6,326 nt of DNA, from NCBI GenBank assembly GCA_937925455.1, contig CALEWF010000088.1, forward strand, positions 1 to 6,326, given 5' to 3'. This DNA is from an uncultured Flavobacteriales bacterium (GTDB lineage Bacteria; Bacteroidota; Bacteroidia; CAIKAF01). Below, in pieces: positions 1 through 6,326 of the stretch. The translations under genes and the position numbers were made by a program. How positions within the stretch are numbered: position 1 is the first letter of the stretch; each line of letters opens with the position of its first letter. The notes beneath the pieces were generated by a model that was not told where the DNA came from, made no database searches, and saw only the letters and a program-made list of their open reading frames with translations.

Positions 1-430
1 CATTTTTTACCAGTAATTCCAATACTTCTTCCGAACAATTACTAGCTGCATACATGATGGGTGTATATCCAATAGTTCCGCTTTCATTTACATTCGCATT
101 ATTGGAAATCAAAAGCTTCACCATATCATTATATCCTAAGATGCAAGCCTTGTGTAAAGGAGTAATGCCAACAACATCCGAAGCATTGATATTTGCTTTT
201 GATTTTAATAATAATTCTGCAGATTCGATACTATTATATTCAGCGGCTACATGCAGGGCTGTTATTCCATCCCCTAAATCTAAATTTACAATTTTTGGAT
301 TTTTTTTTAAATAGGCTTTTAACTCAGCTACCTGATTGTATTGAACCAAATCTTTTAAAACATCTACCGATTGTGCGGGTAAAAGCTGAATAAGAAATGC
401 TGCAATAAAAAATATTATGTGTTTTTTCAT
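1..430 (-). CDS. Secreted ankyrin-repeat protein, C-terminus cut off by window edge
   Basis: The frame opens at ATG 428-430 and stays open to the window edge, giving 143 complete codons. Residues 1-19 form a signal peptide (MKKH, a hydrophobic stretch, then LLPA), with likely cleavage before Gln20, so the product is probably periplasmic or surface-exposed. Ankyrin repeats follow. A divergent first helix pair covers about residues 22-50. Clear repeats start near residue 54 (GITALHVAAE, then AELLLKSKANIN) and residue 87 (GITPLHKAC, then VKLLISNNANVN). A third starts near residue 120 (GYTPIMYAA, then VLELLVKN) and is cut by the edge. Ankyrin repeats bind protein partners and imply no enzyme activity, so the partner is unknown. 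The start lies 9 bp after the stop of the upstream peptidase gene with no promoter between, which suggests one transcript. No Shine-Dalgarno sequence precedes the ATG. Total length and any further domain are unknown. Confidence 0.9.
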   Translation of the reverse strand, partial: MKKHIIFFIAAFLIQLLPAQSVDVLKDLVQYNQVAELKAYLKKNPKIVNLDLGDGITALHVAAEYNSIESAELLLKSKANINASDVVGITPLHKACILGYNDMVKLLISNNANVNESGTIGYTPIMYAASNCSEEVLELLVKN

Positions 431-439
431 TTGATTGGT

Positions 440-2590
440 TTAAATTTTCATGCCTAAATTATAAAAAATAAAAGTCCAAAAATCAGCACTTTCTTCAATA
501 ACCATACTGGTTGATTTTCCAGCACCGTGCCCGGCTTTAGTATCAATTCGAATCAACACCGGATTTTTTCCCCTGTGTTTTTCCTGCAATGTGGCTGCAA
601 ATTTAAAGCTGTGGGCAGGTACTACACGGTCATCATGATCGGCCGTCATTATTAAGGTGGCAGGATATTCAACTCCTTCTTTGATATTATGTAATGGAGA
701 ATATTTAAGAAGATTAGCAAAATGTAAGGAATCTTCGCTGGAGCCATATTCTACAGCCCATGCATGTCCAATGGTGAATTTATGATATCGCAGCATGTCA
801 AGTACACCTACAGCAGGTACTGCTACTTTAAATAATTCCGGTCGTTGCGTCATTACAGCTCCTACCAATAGGCCTCCGTTAGACCGACCATGAATGGCCA
901 ATTTATCAGAAGAAGTATATTTTTCTTTGATTAAATATTCTGCTGCGGCAATAAAATCATCAAATACATTTTGCTTATTAAGTAACATACCTCCTTTGTG
1001 CCAGGCTTCACCATATTCACCACCGCCACGAAGATTAGCTACTGCGTAAATTCCGCCATTCTCTAAAAATACCATGTTTGAAATACTGAAGCTTGGCAAA
1101 ATGCTGATATCAAAACCACCGTAACCATACAAAAGGGTTGGATTATTTCCGTTTTTACGAATCCCTTTTTTATGCACAATAAACATGGGAACTTTCGTTC
1201 CATCCTTACTGGTATAAAATACTTGATTTACTTCATAGTCATTGGGGTTTATTTTTACTTCTGCTTTGCGATATTCTGTTGAAGTATTTTTTTCAATGTT
1301 ATATTCAAAAATGGTAGGAGGATATGCAAATGAAGTAAATAAGTAGTAGGCGGTGTTTTCATATTTTTTTCCACTGAAAGCACTTACGGTTCCCATAGTG
1401 GGCAATGTGATATCATATAAATATTTTCCGGTAGCATCGAATACTTTTACTACTGACGAAGCATCTTTTAGGTAGGTTGCAATCCATTTTCCTCCCAAAT
1501 GATTTACTCCGGTAAGCACATTTTCTGATTCTGGGATGACATCTTTCCATGTATCGCGTTTATCCGCTGATTTTGGATTAATTTCTACTAAACGGTATTT
1601 ACCGGCTCCAATGTTGGTATACATATATAGCATGTCACCTTCATTATCAACGATGGCACTTTCGTTATCAAAATCATCTACAATTGTAAAGAAAGGCGCA
1701 TTCATTCCCTTGTTCAAATCTTTTACCTTAATTTTGTTTCCGTAAGTCCCTTTCGATATTGAAAGAATTAAATAGCGTTCATCTTCGGTTACTCCTGCAT
1801 AGTGCCCATTTAACGGATTTTGTTTGTCTTCATAAATCAACAGGTCTTGTGATTGATTGGTTCCCATTTTATGGTAATAAACCTGCTGAAACTGATTGGA
1901 TGATTTTAGTTCATCTCCTTTCTTGGGTTCAGGAAACTTGCTGTAAAAGAAACCATCTTTATACCAAGCAATGCCTGAAAATTTTACCCATTTAATCACA
2001 TCCGGCTGCTCTTTTTTATCAGGCAATGAAATTACTTTAATCGTGTTCCAATCTGAGCCTCCTTCTGAAATGCTGTATGCCGCATATTTGCCATCTCTTG
2101 ATACACTAAAACTACTAATGGATGTAGTTCCGTCTGCAGAAAATGTATTGGGGTCTAATAAAACCTGCGGTTCATCTTTCAGGCTTTTCATAAAGTACAA
2201 AACGCTTTGATTTTGCAAACCATCATTTTTATAATAGAAATAATATCCTCCTTCTTTAAATGGGACAGAATATTTCGGATAATTCCAAATTTCTATTAGA
2301 CGTTTTTTGATGCTATCTCTGAATGGAATTTTACTTAGATATCCAAAGGTTATTCTATTTTGCGCTTCTACCCATTGTTTTGTTTCATCGCTCATATCAT
2401 CTTCCAGCCAACGGTAGGGGTCATCAATCACAGTACCAAAATAGTTGTCGTGTACAGTAGTGTCTTTTCTAGTTTTTATATAACTCACTTCAATAGATGG
2501 ATTAATAGGCTCATTTGATTGGCTTTTTTTAGACCCGCAGGAAAAAATAATCATTCCAATAACAGGAATTGTTATGCAGCAATGTTTCAT
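440..2590 (-). CDS. Prolyl oligopeptidase (S9A family), predicted lipoprotein
   Basis: This serine peptidase cleaves short peptides on the carboxyl side of proline. The 716 residues match the usual family length of about 700 plus a short export signal. Residues 1-18 look like a lipoprotein signal ending in IIFSC, with Cys18 as the lipidation site; Phe at the -2 position is less usual. The family N-terminal motif follows (DPYRWLED, residues 57-64). Residues of about 110-450 form the beta-propeller that limits substrate size. The C-terminal alpha/beta-hydrolase domain contains LYGYGGF (487-493; Tyr490 corresponds to the oxyanion Tyr473 of the porcine enzyme), nucleophile Ser570 in GRSNGG, Trp611 matching the proline-stacking Trp595, Asp653 and Arg655 in DHDDRVVP, and His688 in AGHGAG. 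The whole triad is present, so it should be active. Export to the envelope is inferred from the signal; many family members are cytosolic. It appears to be first in a unit with the downstream ankyrin gene and has its own promoter. Confidence 0.96.
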   Translation of the reverse strand: MKHCCITIPVIGMIIFSCGSKKSQSNEPINPSIEVSYIKTRKDTTVHDNYFGTVIDDPYRWLEDDMSDETKQWVEAQNRITFGYLSKIPFRDSIKKRLIEIWNYPKYSVPFKEGGYYFYYKNDGLQNQSVLYFMKSLKDEPQVLLDPNTFSADGTTSISSFSVSRDGKYAAYSISEGGSDWNTIKVISLPDKKEQPDVIKWVKFSGIAWYKDGFFYSKFPEPKKGDELKSSNQFQQVYYHKMGTNQSQDLLIYEDKQNPLNGHYAGVTEDERYLILSISKGTYGNKIKVKDLNKGMNAPFFTIVDDFDNESAIVDNEGDMLYMYTNIGAGKYRLVEINPKSADKRDTWKDVIPESENVLTGVNHLGGKWIATYLKDASSVVKVFDATGKYLYDITLPTMGTVSAFSGKKYENTAYYLFTSFAYPPTIFEYNIEKNTSTEYRKAEVKINPNDYEVNQVFYTSKDGTKVPMFIVHKKGIRKNGNNPTLLYGYGGFDISILPSFSISNMVFLENGGIYAVANLRGGGEYGEAWHKGGMLLNKQNVFDDFIAAAEYLIKEKYTSSDKLAIHGRSNGGLLVGAVMTQRPELFKVAVPAVGVLDMLRYHKFTIGHAWAVEYGSSEDSLHFANLLKYSPLHNIKEGVEYPATLIMTADHDDRVVPAHSFKFAATLQEKHRGKNPVLIRIDTKAGHGAGKSTSMVIEESADFWTFIFYNLGMKI

Positions 2591-2610
2591 AGAGTAAACT
2601 ATTATTTATG

Positions 2611-2643
2611 CAAAGGTGATAATAATATGGAAATAACTACAAA
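2611..2643 (-). promoter_or_regulatory. Bacteroidota-type -33/-7 promoter for the prolyl oligopeptidase gene
   Basis: On the minus strand, TTTG (2640-2643) is followed after 21 bp by CACCTTTG (2611-2618). The second element matches the Bacteroidota -7 consensus TAnnTTTG at all but the first base, and the spacing lies in the accepted range. Transcription would start near 2603, giving a very short leader before the ATG at 2590. It lies just beyond the terminator of the preceding gene, as expected for a new transcription unit. No start site has been mapped. Confidence 0.6.
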
Positions 2644-2676
2644 TGCAGGAAACTCTATTAACCAATTTTAACCCCC

Positions 2677-2705
2677 AAAAAAAAGCCCCGATTAATTCGG
2701 GGCTT
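2677..2705 (-). terminator. Intrinsic terminator of the subtilase gene
   Basis: Read on the minus strand, AAGCCCCGA pairs perfectly with TCGGGGCTT (2697-2705 with 2683-2691) around a 5-nt loop, giving a 9-bp GC-rich stem. A run of eight T follows (2677-2684, overlapping the last two stem bases). The stem begins 12 bp after the subtilase stop codon. The opposite strand has no T-run after the stem, so it works as a terminator in the minus direction only and separates the subtilase from the peptidase gene downstream. Confidence 0.92.
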
Positions 2706-2717
2706 GTGATTCTATAA

Positions 2718-5700
2718 TTAGTCAATTCTGAGTTTTATATGTTGCGTATTCATTCCATTATCAATTCGGAGAATATAAATTCCTGTTGCTAATGGAGATG
2801 CATCTAATCGAATGAAATGCTCACCAGTTGTCTGTATTTGCTTTAAGCTTACAATCTGACCTAAGCTATTAATCAGGCTAATGGTGGATGGTAAATTACT
2901 GAACCATTGTACTATGATATCCTGGTCAAGTGGAGCATACCAAGCGGAGAATTGTTGAATATCGGCTTCATTAACTGAAACGTTATTACATGTTCCTGTA
3001 ACAGTAACCGTAGCAGTGTAAGAGCTATCTGTGCCACAAATATTCGATGCATGTAATGTAACGGTAAAAGCTCCGGTATTATTAAATTGTACGGTAGCTC
3101 CTGAAGCATTGGAGGTAGCAGGCGTACCCCCGTTAAAATTCCAGGAAAAAATACTTACATCCGTTGATGCAGATGCATCAAAATCTACCGTTCCATTACA
3201 TATAATGTTCAAATTACTGTTGGATACACTTACTTGTGGTAGATCTTTTACCCTTATTTCAATCGTACTATTACCCGTACATGAACCTGTTGTACCACTT
3301 ACATAGTAAGTAGTAGTAGAGCTAGGTGTTGCAATTACACTAGAACCTGTGGTTGAACTTAGGCTGCCTGCCGGACTCCAGGTATAACTGGTAGCTCCGG
3401 ATGCATTTAGTGTAGTGCTTTGTCCTATGCATATTTCATTGTCTGTTGTTGTAATTGCCACATTGGGTGTTGGATTTACTGTAATGGTTACCTGAGCAGA
3501 ATCCAACTCACTGCAACCTCCACCAATCACATACATTTTTACTGTTCGTGTACCAGGGGTATTAAAGAACACGGAAGGATTCGGATTACCAGCAACTAAA
3601 AATGGGCTTCCTCCTGGAAATACCCAAAGCAGCGTATCTTGATAGGTTGAACCAGTGGCATCAAATGTAATACTTTCACCAGCACAAATGGTTGTGGATG
3701 ATTGGGTAAATTGAGCTACTACCGGCTGGTTTGTTAAAAATGGATGAATAATCAGAGAAATATTCAAAGGCCACGAACCGGTAGAATTATACCGATACCA
3801 TTGGTTATCACTTTGTTGTTCCCATACAGGATTAGCAATGGTATTGGGATTTCCATTTGTATTACTTACAATCGAAAGTGAGTCTTTAGGGGTTCCTGTC
3901 CAACTGAGGTTGCTTATATCAACACTTACAAAAAATCTTTTGGAAGCAGGCAGGGTAACAGGCGTTGCAAAATCAGCTACTGTATAATAACCGCTGTTAA
4001 CATCTGCCATGATTTGTCCCATGGTAAGATTGGTGGTTGCAAGTAATGTCCCGGGTTGAGAAGCCGGTCCCGCCGTACCATCATAAATCCTCACGGGTAC
4101 AACTTTGTTTGGATTGGATGAGTAGGCTATGCCAAATGCAATCAAGCATTGGGTAAGATAAGTATAAGGCAATGCCGATGCATCAAAATACATGGCTTTT
4201 TGTTTGTCAATGTAAACATTAGTACCATTTACAAACCCATCAGCACCGCCAGCACCTGTAATGTAGTTTACAAGCCCCCAATTATTGGGTACCGGGAAAT
4301 TTATTTTTTCGCAACCACCAGCTGCATTCACTTGAATATAATTAGTTTTAACTTCACTGTCTGTTCCATTAGCATTACTTACAGTAAGCGTAACGCTATA
4401 AGTTCCGGGGGTATTATAGGTAATGGCTGGAGGATTCTGCCCGTTGAAGGATGCAGGTGTTCCACCCGGAAATGACCAGCTCCAGGTGGTTGGATTGTAG
4501 GTTGATTGATCGGTAAATTGTACCTGGCCCCCGGCAGAGATGGTGGTGAAATTTGCGATAAAATCAGCTACCGGCGGATTATTCAGAGTTGTAGAAACAC
4601 ATTGCATGGCTTGAGCTGCATTTATTCTACCGGCACCTAATTGTCCAATATAACCCGGGTTTTGAGCATTGATATTGGTTGAAGTACTAAGTAAACAGTT
4701 AATTAAGTCCGCTCTGGGCATACTGGGATTTAATGACCACATAAGCCCTGCCAACCCTGCAACCATCGGCGATGCCATGGATGTACCAGATTTGTTTCCA
4801 TAGTTGTTTCCAACTATAGTACTGTAAATATTATTACCTGGAGCAGATATATCTATCCAACTTCCATAATTTGAAAAGCTGGCTTTGGCATCGTTGGAAG
4901 ATGTAGCAGCTACTGATATTACATTATTGAATGCTGCCGGATAAAATTGTGAACTAACGTTATCATTTCCTGCTGCTGCGATAATAATACAACCTTTATT
5001 CCATGCATAATTTATCACGTTTTGGCCGGTGGTAGAGTATGAGGGTCCTCCCCATGAACAATTAATTATATGCGCTCCGGAATTGGCAGCATATACAATA
5101 CCATCATAACCATTTGTAACAGATGTTGGAGAACTGGTAGCTTTTACACACATTAATTTACAGCTAAAACCTATAGAAGCAACGCCAATCCCATTGTTAC
5201 TTCGGGCAGAGGCAATTCCGGCTACATGCGTTCCATGGTCATATTGTGTTGTTGGAGGATTAGGATTGTTGTCATTACTTCCCACATCATATCCATTAAT
5301 ATCATCCACGTACCCATTGTTATCATCATCAATACCATTGTTTGGTATTTCTCCGGGGTTTACCCAAAGGTTGGGAGCAAGATCAGCATGTGTGCGTTCT
5401 ACGGCATCATCCACAATGGCAATAACAATGTTTGATCCGGTTGAAAAATAATTCCAAGCGGTTTGGGCTCCAATAATATTTAATCCCCATTGCGATGAAA
5501 AATTCGGGTCGTTGGGAGTTAAGCAATGTTTATCTAATGGTACTTTTTCCGCATAATCAACTCCCGGATGTGATTGAAGTTTCTTGATGATTGTTTCTAC
5601 TTGCATGAAGTCGCTAAACTCCAGCAGATAGGTTCGTTCCAGATTAACATCTCCTTTGGCTGCAAAGAATGGACGACTGAGCCGTGTGATGTTGAATTCT

Positions 5701-5897
5701 TTGGTGATTTCATGTAACAAAGGAAGATGGCTGAATGGAATATTTCGGGGGTCTTCGTTTAAATCGGAGATTACCCGATATTCGTTTTTGATTTTAAACC
5801 AGATTTTTCCGTCTTGGTAGTGTGGATGAAATTTTTGTGCTGAAACCCCCAAAAGGCATCCCATCCATGTCATGGTAATAAGTAGAAGTTTTTTCAT
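2718..5897 (-). CDS. Secreted subtilisin-like serine protease (S8) with PKD/Ig-like modules and T9SS sorting tail
   Basis: This is a 1059-residue endoprotease for export across both membranes. Residues 1-20 are a Sec signal peptide ending in GVSA. Residues of about 21-125 form a propeptide, including LLEFSD and a VETIIKKLQSHPGVDYAE stretch typical of inhibitory prodomains. The S8 domain (about 135-435) has Asp163 in AIVDDAVE, His221 in DHGTHVAG, oxyanion Asn311 in AAAGND and Ser373 in GTSMASP, so the triad is complete. An Asp/Asn-rich loop (190-198) resembles a calcium site. Then come PKD 1 (about 441-524, FPGGTP and NTPGTYSV), an unassigned module (about 529-720), PKD 2 (about 725-808), an Ig-like module (about 811-886) and PKD 3 (about 888-967). 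The last 75 residues carry the T9SS type A pattern: SLINSLGQ, then LATGIYILRI, then HIKLRI. The tail should direct outer-membrane passage and usually surface attachment after cleavage. The ATG at 5897 gives a good signal peptide, no Shine-Dalgarno is present, and the gene ends at its own terminator. The substrate is unknown. Confidence 0.96.
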   Translation of the reverse strand: MKKLLLITMTWMGCLLGVSAQKFHPHYQDGKIWFKIKNEYRVISDLNEDPRNIPFSHLPLLHEITKEFNITRLSRPFFAAKGDVNLERTYLLEFSDFMQVETIIKKLQSHPGVDYAEKVPLDKHCLTPNDPNFSSQWGLNIIGAQTAWNYFSTGSNIVIAIVDDAVERTHADLAPNLWVNPGEIPNNGIDDDNNGYVDDINGYDVGSNDNNPNPPTTQYDHGTHVAGIASARSNNGIGVASIGFSCKLMCVKATSSPTSVTNGYDGIVYAANSGAHIINCSWGGPSYSTTGQNVINYAWNKGCIIIAAAGNDNVSSQFYPAAFNNVISVAATSSNDAKASFSNYGSWIDISAPGNNIYSTIVGNNYGNKSGTSMASPMVAGLAGLMWSLNPSMPRADLINCLLSTSTNINAQNPGYIGQLGAGRINAAQAMQCVSTTLNNPPVADFIANFTTISAGGQVQFTDQSTYNPTTWSWSFPGGTPASFNGQNPPAITYNTPGTYSVTLTVSNANGTDSEVKTNYIQVNAAGGCEKINFPVPNNWGLVNYITGAGGADGFVNGTNVYIDKQKAMYFDASALPYTYLTQCLIAFGIAYSSNPNKVVPVRIYDGTAGPASQPGTLLATTNLTMGQIMADVNSGYYTVADFATPVTLPASKRFFVSVDISNLSWTGTPKDSLSIVSNTNGNPNTIANPVWEQQSDNQWYRYNSTGSWPLNISLIIHPFLTNQPVVAQFTQSSTTICAGESITFDATGSTYQDTLLWVFPGGSPFLVAGNPNPSVFFNTPGTRTVKMYVIGGGCSELDSAQVTITVNPTPNVAITTTDNEICIGQSTTLNASGATSYTWSPAGSLSSTTGSSVIATPSSTTTYYVSGTTGSCTGNSTIEIRVKDLPQVSVSNSNLNIICNGTVDFDASASTDVSIFSWNFNGGTPATSNASGATVQFNNTGAFTVTLHASNICGTDSSYTATVTVTGTCNNVSVNEADIQQFSAWYAPLDQDIIVQWFSNLPSTISLINSLGQIVSLKQIQTTGEHFIRLDASPLATGIYILRIDNGMNTQHIKLRID

Positions 5898-6080
5898 ATT
5901 CGTAAATAATTTAAAAACTAATTTAAAAAAATATCAAAAAAAACAAGTCGTATTTCAAAAATGAAAATTGCTACATTTTAATACATAAAACCTTTAAAAC
6001 AATAAAATTAAATAAAAAACACGGTATAAAGTCAATCAATTTAAACCCCAAATTGGCATTAGAGTATTGAAATTATTTTA
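5898..6080. other. AT-rich intergenic spacer upstream of the subtilase
   Basis: I see no gene here. By hand count only 17 of the 100 bases in 5901-6000 are G or C. The spacer must hold the subtilase promoter, but no full -33/-7 pair is evident. The best -7 candidate is CATTTTTG on the minus strand (5956-5963), which has no clear TTTG at the right distance. A leader of about 50 nt would follow it. With the repeat block to its right, the gene-free stretch covers all of 5898-6326. Confidence 0.6.
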
Positions 6081-6086
6081 GGCTGC

Positions 6087-6245
6087 TTTGTGCGGCTGTC
6101 CGTTACAAGTCCTCGGGGCTCAGCCACACATGGCATCGGGGTAGCGGTGTCTTCGTACCCTCAGCCCCGCTACCCCGTGCCCTGCGGGCTTCGCCCCTGC
6201 GGGCTTTCCACTTCCATCCGCAGCAGACCGCCCCGCAGGGGCGGT
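6087..6245. repeat. GC-rich intergenic element made of nested inverted repeats
   Basis: This block stands out from its AT-rich surroundings: by hand count 96 of 135 bases in 6111-6245 are G or C. It contains several pairings. (1) TGTGCGGCTG (6089-6098) pairs with CAGCCACACA (6121-6130) with one mismatch. (2) CGGGGTAGCGG (6137-6147) pairs perfectly with 6167-6177, and beyond a one-base bulge GGCA (6132-6135) pairs with TGCC (6178-6181). (3) CGCCCCTGCGGG (6192-6203) pairs perfectly with 6232-6243. (4) ACCGCCCC (6227-6234) pairs with GGGGCGGT (6238-6245) around a 3-nt loop. No T-run follows the stems on either strand, so it is not an ordinary terminator. The shape suits a dispersed intergenic repeat (REP/MITE-like) or a structured RNA. 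I have a vague memory of similar GC-rich intergenic blocks in Bacteroidota contigs but could not verify it. Exact borders are uncertain. Confidence 0.75.
6180..6206. repeat. Short direct repeat of a CCCTGCGGGCTT unit, 15-bp period
   Basis: The 12-base word CCCTGCGGGCTT occurs at 6180-6191 and again at 6195-6206, separated by CGC. Each copy contains GCCC-TGC-GGGC or a near equivalent, which can form a tiny hairpin. The second copy also supplies the left arm of the long pairing with 6232-6243. The repeat is part of the larger GC-rich element and probably arose by a local duplication within it. Confidence 0.8.
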
Positions 6246-6247
6246 TA

Positions 6248-6311
6248 ATTTGGAAATGAATCAATTCGAAGATGTGTTGATTTGAAGATGAGAGGATTTG
6301 AAGATGATACG
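6248..6311. repeat. Four tandem degenerate 16-bp units with core ATTTGAAGATG
   Basis: Four units follow each other in exact 16-base phase: 6248-6263 (ATTTGGAAATGAATCA), 6264-6279 (ATTCGAAGATGTGTTG), 6280-6295 (ATTTGAAGATGAGAGG) and 6296-6311 (ATTTGAAGATGATACG). The first 11 bases are conserved and the last five vary freely. The array begins two bases after the last stem of the GC-rich element, so the two are probably parts of one composite repeat. There are no unique spacers, so it is not a CRISPR array. The array may continue past the window edge, although 6312-6326 does not match the core. Confidence 0.8.
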
Positions 6312-6326
6312 GTTTTAGCGTCATTG

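Noticed and set aside
54..393. Two overlapping plus-strand frames at the left end
   Set aside because: They lie opposite the ankyrin-repeat gene, whose repeat pattern in the minus frame is unmistakable.
3031..3306. Plus-strand open frame of 91 codons within the subtilase gene
   Set aside because: It lies wholly opposite the PKD/Ig-like coding region, which has clear domain homology, and its translation shows no recognisable motif. The other plus-strand frames inside both large genes were rejected for the same reason.
5956..5963. Promoter -7 element for the subtilase (CATTTTTG, minus strand)
   Set aside because: It matches 7 of 8 consensus bases, but in T-rich DNA that is likely by chance, and no TTTG lies about 19-23 bp upstream.
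6089..6130. Possible tRNA or tRNA-like fold around GTTACAAGTCC
   Set aside because: The word only resembles a T-loop. There is no seven-base acceptor pairing at the right distance, no anticodon arm and no D-loop, and the visible stem (6089-6098 with 6121-6130) has the wrong geometry.
6227..6245. Intrinsic terminator
   Set aside because: The 8-bp GC stem is perfect, but neither strand has a T-run after it.
6248..6311. CRISPR array
   Set aside because: Units are contiguous 16-mers without 25-40 bp unique spacers, and no cas gene is nearby.
6103..6324. Minus-strand open frame of 73 codons over the repeat block
   Set aside because: It is read entirely from the inverted-repeat block and the 16-bp array, has an Arg/Gly/Ala-rich composition that simply reflects the GC-rich repeats, and has no domain or export signal. 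It is an artefact of repeat DNA and may be annotated in error as a hypothetical protein.

Overview
The window looks like chromosomal DNA from an environmental member of the Bacteroidota, probably near Chitinophagales or Sphingobacteriales. The evidence is AT-rich DNA, start codons without Shine-Dalgarno sequences, one good match to the Bacteroidota -33/-7 promoter, a multidomain PKD protein ending in a type IX secretion (T9SS) sorting tail, and a lipoprotein peptidase. The genus cannot be fixed from this sequence.

All three genes lie on the minus strand, so the order of transcription runs from right to left. At the right (about 6087-6311) is a non-coding repeat complex: a very GC-rich block built of nested inverted repeats, followed directly by four tandem 16-bp units that continue toward the window edge. 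An extremely AT-rich spacer (5898-6080) separates it from a 1059-residue secreted subtilisin-like protease (2718-5897). That protein carries a signal peptide, propeptide, S8 catalytic domain, PKD and Ig-like modules, an unassigned module of about 190 residues, and a T9SS type A tail. A strong intrinsic terminator (2677-2705) closes this gene.

A second unit begins at a promoter (2611-2643). It encodes a 716-residue prolyl oligopeptidase with a lipoprotein signal (440-2590). After a 9-bp gap comes a secreted ankyrin-repeat protein (1-430), cut by the left window edge. The tight spacing suggests co-transcription. The two peptidases sit in separate transcription units but make functional sense together: the subtilase would cut proteins outside the cell or at its surface, and the envelope-anchored oligopeptidase would cut the resulting short proline-containing peptides. 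This cooperation is inferred from families and location signals only.

The protein-coding part is fairly ordinary for Bacteroidota. The least explained parts are the GC-rich inverted-repeat block with its adjoining 16-bp tandem repeat, and the unassigned module inside the subtilase. I found no convincing new defence, mobile or RNA-guided system.
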